64,000 nt of DNA, taken from NCBI RefSeq assembly GCF_014117325.1, contig NZ_CP059732.1:1054001-1118000 (forward strand), given 5' to 3'. Both the position numbers and the translations under genes were made by a program. Position 1 is the stretch's first letter. Every line of letters starts with the position of its first letter. This DNA is from Spirosoma foliorum. Its GTDB lineage: Bacteria > Bacteroidota > Bacteroidia > Cytophagales > Spirosomataceae. Shown one piece after another: positions 1-8,259 of the stretch. Under the pieces are notes generated by a model. That model ran no database searches. It was not told the DNA's origin and saw nothing but the letters and a program-made list of their open reading frames with translations.

Positions 1-1
1 A

Positions 2-175
2 TTTAAGACAGGAATTGAAACGACACCCAAAACGAAGTTACAACTGGCAAACGTTTCTTTTCGAAACGTAGCGTTGCCGATTGGCGCGGTTATTCGGCAG
101 GATACGTTCCGAAATGCCGTTATTGAGATTTCCGTAAAAAACCAACCTGATTCATCTAAACGAGTTCACCCCTGA
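2..175 (+). CDS. C-terminal end of an unknown protein (5' end outside window)
   Basis: An open frame runs from the window edge to a TGA at 173-175 and gives the last 57 residues of a protein. The TGA shares its last base with the ATG of the next gene (TGATG), so the two are almost certainly translationally coupled and in one operon. The fragment is rich in alternating hydrophobic and polar residues (LQLANVSFRNVALPIGAV), which suits a beta-sandwich, but no family is recognised. Given the neighbours, a component of the same kinase/cell-wall module is the natural guess. The rest of the gene lies upstream. Confidence 0.6.
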   Translation, partial: FKTGIETTPKTKLQLANVSFRNVALPIGAVIRQDTFRNAVIEISVKNQPDSSKRVHP

Positions 176-1737
176 TGGCTACGATTCGATTTGATACGCG
201 ATTTCCGGGCTATGAAGTGCTGAGTGAACTAGGTCGCTCGAATGCCCGGATTCTAAAGGCGCGTCACCTGGCCACTGGCGATCTGGTGGCGATTAAGCAC
301 TTTGCCCTGAATACCGATGCCGAAACGCTCCGGCGGTTTCAGCGCGAGTCGGCTATCATGACCAGCATTGCCCACCCCAATATTGTTAAGGTACGAGAGG
401 TTCAGCTAGAAGCCGAATTACCCTACATCGTCATGGAACTGATTGAAGGGGGCAATTTGAAGCAACTCATTGCTGGTCAGGATTGCGTGGACGTACCCAC
501 AGTTATTCGGCTGGGTTTGCAAATGGCCAGCGCGTTTAAAGCGATTCACCCACAAGGCATTGTTCACCGGGATATAAAACCCGAAAATATTCTGTATCGG
601 CCATTACCCAGCGGAGAGCTCCATTTTCTTCTGACGGATTTTGGCGTGGCTCGCCTGCACGAACAGTCCAATACACTGACAGGCCAGTCGTTGATGACCT
701 ATGAGTATGCATCGCCGGAGCAATTTAACGATCCTAAAAGCGTGGGACCTGCAACGGATTATTACTCACTGGGCGTGGTTTTGTACCAATGCCTTCATGG
801 GTGTGTGCCCTTTGCCCTGGACGATCATTCAGGAATTGTAACGTTTATGAATCGGGTATTGGCCGAAGCACCACCCGCGCTAACCATCACCGACGATCAA
901 TCGCTGAATCCGTTCTGGGAGTTATTGCAAGGTTTATTGCAGAAAAAAGCCAGTGACCGCCTAAGCGACCCCGACGAATTAATGTGGCTCCTTAAACAGG
1001 CTGAGCTCAATTATTTGCAGGCTGGTCGAGTTATGGCGACTCCCACTGTACAGGCTAAGTCGCCACAAGTTGCCCCGCTTATTCAGGAATCTGAACAAAA
1101 GCAGTTGCCTGCTCTATCGGTTGCTTCTGAAGAATCCTCGCCCGTTCCAGAACGCCAGTTACCTAAACAAAAAGGAGGCTGGTTAAAACTGGAAACGTTG
1201 GCATTGGCTGCTTTACTCGTTGGCTTTGCGTTCTATTATGTCCTGGTTGGGTCCAAGTCGGGCAGTAAGAGCGGGGCTGTAGATCCCATTGAAAATTCGG
1301 CCGCTAGCGGGGACTCTATTGCGCCTACTAATCTGGCGGAAGTATCGGCAATCCAGCAGCGGGAAGCCGAAGAAGCGCAGCGACAGGAACAACTTCGACA
1401 GGAAGCGCTGGCTGCAGTCAAGAGCTTGCGCGTAAAGACTACGGATTTTCGGGTTGGCTTATTCGGGGGTATCAAGAATATTCAACTTCAACTGACGAAC
1501 CCAAGTGCCGTCACCTTTTCGTCAGTTACGGTTCGGGTGAATTATTACAAAGAAAGTGGCGGGTTGTATAAATCGGAGAACGTGTCGTTTAGCTCAGTCG
1601 GACCGAATGCCTCGTTACTTCAAAATGCCCCTAATAGCGATCGGGGAGTCCGATTGAGCTGCAAAATTGTGAATCATCAGTTTGCTCCACCGCTGGATTC
1701 TCTTACGAATACAATGATGTCAGACTCGTTAAATTAA
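175..1737 (+). CDS. Membrane Ser/Thr protein kinase with extracytoplasmic sensor domain (first of a tandem pair)
   Basis: This is a Hanks-type eukaryotic-like kinase of 520 residues. The kinase domain spans about 13-275: catalytic lysine K41 in VAIK, catalytic loop HRD at 131-133 within HRDIKPEN, DFG at 155-157, and an APE-like SPE at 180-182. The glycine-rich loop is degenerate (LGRSNAR in place of GxGxxG). One membrane helix lies near 341-360, followed by an Ala/Gln/Glu-rich linker and a roughly 90-residue outer domain. That domain has an FGGIKN...VNYYKESGGLYKSE pattern resembling FxLYD-type beta-sandwich sensors. It starts at an ATG overlapping the previous stop. A near copy follows 7 bases downstream, then the RodA-PBP fusion. 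It probably phosphorylates envelope-synthesis proteins and the FHA partner; the substrates are inferred. Confidence 0.93.
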   Translation: MATIRFDTRFPGYEVLSELGRSNARILKARHLATGDLVAIKHFALNTDAETLRRFQRESAIMTSIAHPNIVKVREVQLEAELPYIVMELIEGGNLKQLIAGQDCVDVPTVIRLGLQMASAFKAIHPQGIVHRDIKPENILYRPLPSGELHFLLTDFGVARLHEQSNTLTGQSLMTYEYASPEQFNDPKSVGPATDYYSLGVVLYQCLHGCVPFALDDHSGIVTFMNRVLAEAPPALTITDDQSLNPFWELLQGLLQKKASDRLSDPDELMWLLKQAELNYLQAGRVMATPTVQAKSPQVAPLIQESEQKQLPALSVASEESSPVPERQLPKQKGGWLKLETLALAALLVGFAFYYVLVGSKSGSKSGAVDPIENSAASGDSIAPTNLAEVSAIQQREAEEAQRQEQLRQEALAAVKSLRVKTTDFRVGLFGGIKNIQLQLTNPSAVTFSSVTVRVNYYKESGGLYKSENVSFSSVGPNASLLQNAPNSDRGVRLSCKIVNHQFAPPLDSLTNTMMSDSLN

Positions 1738-1744
1738 TTGACTG

Positions 1745-3034
1745 ATGCCAACCGTAAGTGTCAATACGCATTTTCCGGGTTACGAAATTATTGGCGAACT
1801 GGGTCGCTCAAATGCCCGTGTTCTGAAGGCGCGTCATTTGGCCACGGGCGAATTGGTGGCGATTAAACACTTTGCGCTCAATACCGATGCCGAAACACTT
1901 CGTCGATTCCGGCTCGAATCGCAGCTAATGACTGATATTCGGCACCCAAATGTTGTGCGTGTTCGGGAGGTGCAACTCGATATGCCCATGCCGTTTATTG
2001 TTATGGACTGGATTGAGGGCGGCAATTTGCGAACGCTTCTTGCCGAGCGGGAGTACCTGGATGTGCCGGTGAGTATTCGGTTGGGGCAGCAGATGGCCGA
2101 AGCGTTTAAGGCAATTCATTCGCGAGGAATTATCCATCGTGACATCAAGCCTGAAAACATTCTATTCCGGGTGCTGCCCAGCGAAGAAATCCATTTCCTC
2201 TTAACGGACTTTGGTGTTGCTCGTCTGCGTGAACAGTCGCAAACCATGACGGGACAATCGTTGATGACCTATGAATATGCCTCGCCCGAACAATTTGACA
2301 ACCCCAGAGGTGTCGACGTAGCCACGGATTACTATTCGCTGGGCGTTGTACTATACGAAAGCCTGTCGGGTCGGGTGCCTTTTTCAATGACAGACAGTTC
2401 GGGAATGGCTACGTTTATGAACCAGGTCTTGCGCACATCTCCGCCCGAATTACAACTTCCTTCGGGGCAATATCTGCCCCCCAGCCTGAATACACTGCTG
2501 GACTGGATGCTAGTCAAAAATCCCGCCGAACGACTTAGTGACGTAAACGAACTGGTGCTACTGCTTGGTCAGGCAAACGTTGAGCAGTTGCAGGCAAGTC
2601 GTTCAGGTGGTCGCCGGGCTCCGGTTTCTGCCCGAACCGTAGCCGCACCTATTGCCGCCCCACAAACACCCCGACCAGTCCCATCTCAGCCAATCTATGA
2701 GGAAGAGCCTGCCAATAGCTTAACGAAGTGGAACATTGGCTTAGCCAGTTTGCTGGTGGCTTTATTAATTGGTCTGGCCGTTATTTATACAAATCGCCAG
2801 AAGAATAAGGTCAGCTCTACGATAACGCCGGACTCAACACAGATGATAACGGATTCATCGACTGCCACCGAAGTTGCTGCCGATACGACCTCTACTTGGT
2901 CAGATCATTCCAGCAGGTCGTCAGAGGATTCCGACGAAATAGAGGACCATTCCGAAACCACAACAGAACCTGTGCCACCCATATCGATGCCCGATTCGTC
3001 GGGTGTGGTGGAGGATACAACGAGGATTCCTTAA
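1745..3034 (+). CDS. Membrane Ser/Thr protein kinase, tandem paralogue
   Basis: A 429-residue Hanks-type kinase whose first 270 residues match the preceding kinase almost word for word and in the same register: K41, HRD 131-133, DFG 155-157. This points to tandem duplication. The glycine-rich loop has the same unusual LGRSNAR form. A single membrane helix lies at about 330-349. The outer tail of roughly 80 residues is acidic and Ser/Thr/Asp-rich, with no recognisable domain, so the two kinases differ mainly in what they present outside the membrane. The stop is 19 bases before the most likely start of the RodA-PBP fusion, consistent with one transcript. Kinase activity is well supported by motifs; the role in wall synthesis is inferred from context. 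Confidence 0.93.
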   Translation: MPTVSVNTHFPGYEIIGELGRSNARVLKARHLATGELVAIKHFALNTDAETLRRFRLESQLMTDIRHPNVVRVREVQLDMPMPFIVMDWIEGGNLRTLLAEREYLDVPVSIRLGQQMAEAFKAIHSRGIIHRDIKPENILFRVLPSEEIHFLLTDFGVARLREQSQTMTGQSLMTYEYASPEQFDNPRGVDVATDYYSLGVVLYESLSGRVPFSMTDSSGMATFMNQVLRTSPPELQLPSGQYLPPSLNTLLDWMLVKNPAERLSDVNELVLLLGQANVEQLQASRSGGRRAPVSARTVAAPIAAPQTPRPVPSQPIYEEEPANSLTKWNIGLASLLVALLIGLAVIYTNRQKNKVSSTITPDSTQMITDSSTATEVAADTTSTWSDHSSRSSEDSDEIEDHSETTTEPVPPISMPDSSGVVEDTTRIP

Positions 3035-3053
3035 GCACCATCAATACGATTAC

Positions 3054-6000
3054 ATGAAAGAAACTACCGTTCCGTCTGGACGTTTGTATTTAGTAGGTGC
3101 ATCGGTTATGCTGCTGGTTCTGTTTGCCCGGCTGTATATGAACCTGTTTCCGGGGCTTAGTAAAGCCAGGGAAGCCTTTGCCAGTGGACAGGCCTTACTG
3201 CTTGACGAAAAGCTCAAATCGACATCAATTCAGCGATTACTTAACAGCGGCAACTACTACAGTGACCCGAAAGACATAGCGTTCGTTGCCGATTCGTTAG
3301 CTGCCAAACTTCGCCAAAACGGTTCGCTCGACAATCTGGGGGCCATCAATAAGCGGCAGTTTTCGGTACTGGCTCCCGTAGCGTGGCGGAGCCGGATTGG
3401 TGGGGTTGATTTTCAGAGTCGGTTGCAGGCGTCTCGCCAGCAAATGGGGTTCGATTCGGTGCTTTATGTCCGCGAACGGAATAACCCCAAAACATACCCG
3501 GCTACCGTTAACCTAGGTGCTGGATCGGAGTCGATTTCGGGAGAAGTACTTCGTGACGAGCAGCCAATGGCGAACGTGTTAGTGCAATTAAAGCGCCATC
3601 CGGCCACCGCTCAACCCGATACACTCCCAGATCGATTTGCCTACGCTCGTACAGATGCCGATGGTAAATTCAGCTTTACTGGGTTGTCGGAAGGGGCTGG
3701 GTATAGCGTTGTGCCGCTTAAACCTGGTTTCGAATTCGGGAGCCGTCGGGGCATAAGTCGGCTGACGAGCCATCAGGACTATACATTTTCGGCTCGCCCA
3801 CACCAGCTACGTCTGATTGGCTCCATTGTATACGGGCAGCTTAAAACCGATCATGCCTTTACGGTACGGACACCAAACGCGTATACTGCGCAATTCTGGT
3901 CTATTGTTATTCTCTTTATTCTGGCCTTCTGGCTCGTCGAGGGCTTCTGGTCACTTCGGCGTTTCCAGTCAGATCCATTGCTACTGCCCATACTCATGCT
4001 CCTCACGGGCATATCGGTATTAACACTTTTAGCCATTCAAGACCCGTTGCAGGATATTCTCTACGCCTGGCAAACGCTACAAGGGGTTGCTGTTGGGTTG
4101 ATCGGCATGACAATTCTATCGCAAGTAAACATCGGTCGTTTTTACGCGGACTGGCGTTATGACTGGCTATTTGCATTTCGAAACCGAACGTCTGTTAAGT
4201 TGTCTGGCTGGACATGGCTGGTACTCGCCGTCGGGCTGGCTGCGCTGACATTATTGGTTGGTTCGGGTCCCGAGGGCAGTGGCGTACGGGTTAATCTGTC
4301 GATACTAGGGCTAACGATACAACCCAGTGAGATTACCAAATACCTGCTTGTTCTGTTCTTTGCCGGTTTCTTTGCCGCCAATGAACAACAGATTCGCCAG
4401 CTACCCGATTTACGCTGGCGGTTTACCGTAAGCTTTGGGGCGTTGGCCGGAGCGGGACTGCTTATGCTACTCTACTTGTTGCTGGGTGATATGGGCCCCG
4501 CGCTAGTCGTCTGTTTTACGTTCCTGTTGTTTTATAGCATCGCTCGGGGCAATTTACTGTTGACGCTGGCAACAGGGCTGGGGTATGGGATTATGCTCTG
4601 GCTGCTGCCCGGCGGAATTGCTACCATCCTTTCGTTGGTGATCTTGATCGGCTATATGTACTGGCGGGGCGAAGCCCGCTCAACGACAGGACTAGGCTGG
4701 GCCGCTTTATTAACCGAAGCACCGGTATTGCTCTTATTAGTAATGGCGATGTTTGCCTTTGGCGATCAATTGCCATTCGTTGGCGACCGTCTGGCTGGCC
4801 GAAAAGCAATGTGGCTCAGTCCATGGAATAACGATGTGTACGGGGGCGATCACCTGGCACATAGCTTCTGGACATTGGCGTCGGGTGGCTGGACAGGGCA
4901 GGGACTCGGTAAGGGGTTTGCCAGCGCTATGCCAGCCGCCCATACCGATATGATTCTGCCCAGCGTGGGGGAGGAGTTGGGCGGATTAGGCGTCATTGCT
5001 GTATTTCTGCTGATGGGTATTCTGTTGCATCGGACATTCCTGCACGCTCGTCGGGCCGGTCAACCATTCAGTTTTTTTCTGGTTGCCGGAATCGCTATTG
5101 CCACAGGTGTTCAATTCCTGATTATTGCTGGCGGATCAATTGGCTTATTACCACTTACGGGCATTAGTGTTCCCTTTCTGAGTTACGGGAAAATCTCCCT
5201 GATCATCAATTTAATGGCGATGGGTGTTGTGTTCAGCGTGGCACATCGACCGGGGCAGGTTGAGCAACGGGAATACCTGGAGAAGCATTACGATCTGGTG
5301 TTGATGTCGGGTATTGCCGGTTTCCTGATTGGGGTGTTAATTCTGATTGGTCGCTTATTGCCAATTATTAGCTGGAAAGGCAACGACTATATTGTGCGGC
5401 CAGCCCGAGTCGTTACGCGAAACGGTGATCCTGTTTATAGCTACAATCCTCGAATTGAGCGTCTGACCCGTGTACTGGCATCCGGCACGATCTACGACCG
5501 AAACGGTCTGGTACTGGCAACGAGTTCGCCGGAACTTGTTCGGCAGCAATTTTCCAGGTTACGGCAAAGTGGTCTGAAATCCGACCAGATCGAAACGCTT
5601 ACGCAAAAGCGGCTGCAACGCTATTACCCGTTTGGTGAACAACTGTTTTTCTGGGTTGGCGATTTGAATACGCAGCTTTTCTGGGGGCAAAGTAATGGCT
5701 ATTACGCTGAGGCCACCCATTTCAGTGAGTTACGGGGTTTCAACAGTCGCCCTCGCAAAACGAACCTTGTGGCTACCGAGTATCGCGCCGATCGCTTCAG
5801 CCCATCGGTTCAGCAGGAGCGTACGCTTTCGGTTTACGATTATAGTGAGCTGGCCCCAGCCTTACGAGCCGGGATTGATAGTCGCGAAGTGGCTCGTCGT
5901 AAGGCACAAAATCGTGATCTACACCTAAGCGTAAATGCAGAATTGCAAGTAGCTATCCAACAGGGCCTTGCCCAATCGGCATACAATAACAAGCGCCTTT

Positions 6001-7034
6001 CTGTGGTGGTGCTGGACGCTGCATCGGGCGATGTAATGGCGTCGGCAATGTACCCGCTTCCCGCCCTAAAAACGCCTGAAACGCTGCTGTTGTCGGATCG
6101 AGACCGTCTGAAACTACCGTATCTGGTAACCGAGCGTGACCTGGGTATGACCTATCCAACGGCTCCCGGTTCAACGGCTAAAATCCTGACGGCAATGGCT
6201 GCATTTAATAAGTTAGGCTCGTCGGCATCGGGCGTTACCTATCCGATTTCCTGTCAGGAGATTATCCGACGAGGGACACGGGAATCAGAACCTTGCGGTG
6301 AATCGGTGGACATGCGGAAAGCGATTGTTCGGTCGAGTAACGTGTATTTCATCCGAACAGCGAACGATAATTCGTTAGATAATGAGATGGCCGACCTCTA
6401 TCTGGCTACGGGGATGAACGTCGATCTGATTGGCGGCTATTCCTTTTCGGATACGCACACCGATGCTGAGCGGGTTCAGATTCGGAAACACTGGCGCGAC
6501 TCATCCTTTGTGGTGCGTCGGAAGTTGTACCAGAGTACGCAGTACCCAAGGCGTTATCGTTCTGAATTCTCCGGTCTGGCCTGGGGGCAGGGACAGTTGA
6601 CCGCAACGCCCGCATCAATGGCCAGAATGGCGGGCGCTATTGCAAACAAAGGTATCCTGCAACCATCGCGCTATCTGTTGGATCAGGCTGGGAAAGCAAA
6701 ACCTCTGGCTACCGGAAAACCAATAGCCCGTCGGCCCGATTATGCGGAGCAATTGCAGGAGTTCATGATTGAGCAATCGAATCCTTCAGAGGGGCGGAAC
6801 AAAATTAGCGTTGCCCGAGTGGCGGGTAAAACGGGTACGCCTGAACGTATTGTGCAGGGTGTTCAGGAAAACGATGGCTGGTATGTATTTTTCGCTCCTA
6901 CACCGAACGGCCGCTCACATACCGTTGTGGTTGTACGAATTGAGTTGGGCAACTCATCGGCCGACGCCGTCAATCTGGCGAATACTGTTGTGGCCCCAAT
7001 CTTAAAACAGCGGGGCTATTTGGGTAGCTTTTAA
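3054..7034 (+). CDS. FtsW/RodA glycosyltransferase fused to a penicillin-binding transpeptidase
   Basis: One 1326-residue chain carries both halves of a peptidoglycan synthase. An N-terminal membrane helix (about 8-28) is followed by an outer region with a carboxypeptidase-regulatory-like beta domain near 160-226. The polytopic SEDS (FtsW/RodA) core spans about 279-757, with the family signatures QPSE at 423-426, GDMGPALV, PAAHTDMI...GEELGGLG and GISVPFLSYG. The periplasmic PBP half follows: dimerisation region with GTIYDRNG, then the transpeptidase with SxxK (S1040-K1043), SxN (S1094-N1096) and KTG (1259-1261). All catalytic motifs are intact. The in-frame ATG at 3054 is preferred to 3003 because 3003 lies inside the kinase gene. 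SEDS proteins polymerise lipid II and class B PBPs cross-link it; normally they are separate interacting proteins. Confidence 0.93.
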   Translation: MKETTVPSGRLYLVGASVMLLVLFARLYMNLFPGLSKAREAFASGQALLLDEKLKSTSIQRLLNSGNYYSDPKDIAFVADSLAAKLRQNGSLDNLGAINKRQFSVLAPVAWRSRIGGVDFQSRLQASRQQMGFDSVLYVRERNNPKTYPATVNLGAGSESISGEVLRDEQPMANVLVQLKRHPATAQPDTLPDRFAYARTDADGKFSFTGLSEGAGYSVVPLKPGFEFGSRRGISRLTSHQDYTFSARPHQLRLIGSIVYGQLKTDHAFTVRTPNAYTAQFWSIVILFILAFWLVEGFWSLRRFQSDPLLLPILMLLTGISVLTLLAIQDPLQDILYAWQTLQGVAVGLIGMTILSQVNIGRFYADWRYDWLFAFRNRTSVKLSGWTWLVLAVGLAALTLLVGSGPEGSGVRVNLSILGLTIQPSEITKYLLVLFFAGFFAANEQQIRQLPDLRWRFTVSFGALAGAGLLMLLYLLLGDMGPALVVCFTFLLFYSIARGNLLLTLATGLGYGIMLWLLPGGIATILSLVILIGYMYWRGEARSTTGLGWAALLTEAPVLLLLVMAMFAFGDQLPFVGDRLAGRKAMWLSPWNNDVYGGDHLAHSFWTLASGGWTGQGLGKGFASAMPAAHTDMILPSVGEELGGLGVIAVFLLMGILLHRTFLHARRAGQPFSFFLVAGIAIATGVQFLIIAGGSIGLLPLTGISVPFLSYGKISLIINLMAMGVVFSVAHRPGQVEQREYLEKHYDLVLMSGIAGFLIGVLILIGRLLPIISWKGNDYIVRPARVVTRNGDPVYSYNPRIERLTRVLASGTIYDRNGLVLATSSPELVRQQFSRLRQSGLKSDQIETLTQKRLQRYYPFGEQLFFWVGDLNTQLFWGQSNGYYAEATHFSELRGFNSRPRKTNLVATEYRADRFSPSVQQERTLSVYDYSELAPALRAGIDSREVARRKAQNRDLHLSVNAELQVAIQQGLAQSAYNNKRLSVVVLDAASGDVMASAMYPLPALKTPETLLLSDRDRLKLPYLVTERDLGMTYPTAPGSTAKILTAMAAFNKLGSSASGVTYPISCQEIIRRGTRESEPCGESVDMRKAIVRSSNVYFIRTANDNSLDNEMADLYLATGMNVDLIGGYSFSDTHTDAERVQIRKHWRDSSFVVRRKLYQSTQYPRRYRSEFSGLAWGQGQLTATPASMARMAGAIANKGILQPSRYLLDQAGKAKPLATGKPIARRPDYAEQLQEFMIEQSNPSEGRNKISVARVAGKTGTPERIVQGVQENDGWYVFFAPTPNGRSHTVVVVRIELGNSSADAVNLANTVVAPILKQRGYLGSF

Positions 7035-7041
7035 GGAATTT

Positions 7042-7112
7042 AAATGTACCTGCGGGCTTCAGCCCGTATTATTAGTCAATTCATTCACGGGCTGAAGCCC
7101 GCAGGTACATTT
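7042..7112. repeat. Perfect 26 bp inverted repeat (REP-like hairpin)
   Basis: Arms 7042-7067 and 7087-7112 are exact reverse complements, separated by a 19-base loop. Each arm contains the smaller near-palindrome GGGCTTCAGCCC. It sits between the RodA-PBP fusion and the FHA gene, starting 8 bases after the stop. There is no T-run directly after it, so it may slow 3' decay or attenuate transcription rather than fully terminate. The shape resembles REP/dispersed palindromic elements. Confidence 0.85.
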
Positions 7113-7139
7113 TGCTTAACCAGTAACCATCAATCAACT

Positions 7140-8039
7140 ATGAGTTTGATCGAAAAAGTGAAAAACTTATTTGGCTTTACTGCTGCGGAACAACACGCTT
7201 CTGTTGAACCGATAATCGATTTGCCAAAAGGCGATGACTCAGATCCTGTTACGCCAAAATCGGTTCCGGCAGGGCCTCCGCCAGCCGCTCTGCAGCGGGA
7301 GCGGATCATTCGGTTTATAGTCAGTAAACTTCGGGCTTACCAGAACGAACCGGAAACGGCTCCTATTGGGCTTCGATTGGGTATTTTAAGGGCAAGCCCC
7401 GAAGAGGAAGAGTTGTACCGAGTGGCTTTGTGGGAAAATCAACCCGGTAAGTTTCAGCGTGAACTGAATCGGCAACTGGCCGATAACTACATTACACTGC
7501 CCCCCAACTGGCAGTTTAACTATTCATTTTTCTCGGACGAACTACCCGATAGTACTTATCTGGAAGGGAATCTGGGGCTGACTGTACTGGATAAATCAAA
7601 GCCGAATAACGCATCACTTCGAGCTAGTATCAGTGCATTAGTAGGGCAAATGGAACAGGCAAGCTATCTACTCGATCCTGCTCAAAAGACCGTTTACTGC
7701 ATTGGCCGTGGGCATACGACTCAAACAGCATCGGGCCGGGTTCGGACGAACGATATTGTGATTCTCAATGAGGATGATCCGGGCTTCGACCCTCAGAAGG
7801 GGGCTGGAAATGGTGCCGTTAGTCGGTCGCATGCAACCATCCGGTATGAGGCAGAGCAGCAACGGTATGTTCTTCTGGTGGATGCCGGGGGGCTTCCTGC
7901 CAATGGCAACAAAACAAAGATCATGCATCCCGATGAGCAGGTTGAACGGGCCGATATTGCGAATCTGGTTTATCCGCTTCAGGATGGAGATCAGATTGAA
8001 TTAGGTGGAGAAGTTATGCTTTTATTTAAACTGGCCTGA
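7140..8039 (+). CDS. FHA-domain protein (phosphothreonine reader)
   Basis: A 299-residue, probably cytoplasmic protein. The C-terminal third is a forkhead-associated domain with the hallmark residues: GR at 189-190, SRSH at 228-231 and a later N-x-T (GNKT). The first 180 residues include a Pro-rich linker and a region like the N-terminal domain (DUF3662-like) of actinobacterial FhaA, though that similarity is only suggestive. The start at 7140 is chosen because an upstream in-frame ATG at 7044 would put the coding region through the inverted repeat. It follows the kinases and the RodA-PBP fusion, so it is the natural reader of threonines phosphorylated by those kinases. That function is inferred; the domain itself is clear. 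Confidence 0.85.
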   Translation: MSLIEKVKNLFGFTAAEQHASVEPIIDLPKGDDSDPVTPKSVPAGPPPAALQRERIIRFIVSKLRAYQNEPETAPIGLRLGILRASPEEEELYRVALWENQPGKFQRELNRQLADNYITLPPNWQFNYSFFSDELPDSTYLEGNLGLTVLDKSKPNNASLRASISALVGQMEQASYLLDPAQKTVYCIGRGHTTQTASGRVRTNDIVILNEDDPGFDPQKGAGNGAVSRSHATIRYEAEQQRYVLLVDAGGLPANGNKTKIMHPDEQVERADIANLVYPLQDGDQIELGGEVMLLFKLA

Positions 8040-8070
8040 AACAACCCCTGTTGATTGCGCTGAAATTGAT

Positions 8071-8169
8071 CTAGTGTTCTTTCAAAATAGATTCTAAATT
8101 GATTTTTGTTGATAATCAATGCAATAGAATCCGGTGGAATCAATAGAATCTAGTTTGGCAAAGCACTAG
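8071..8169. repeat. MITE-like element, copy A (99 bp)
   Basis: The element begins CTAGTG and ends CACTAG, so its tips are inverted repeats. The interior is rich in GATTCTATTGATTC words. Its reverse complement aligns along its length with 31574-31680, and its core aligns with 47780-47855 and with the start of 10139-10233. It carries no coding sequence and lies between the FHA and corA genes. Confidence 0.65.
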
Positions 8170-8259
8170 GCATGACAATCCCGGAAATGAGGTAGTGGTA
8201 GATGGCATTCTGGTTGTTTGTGCGAACTTTGCGGCCGTGCCATCCGTCACTCAACTACT

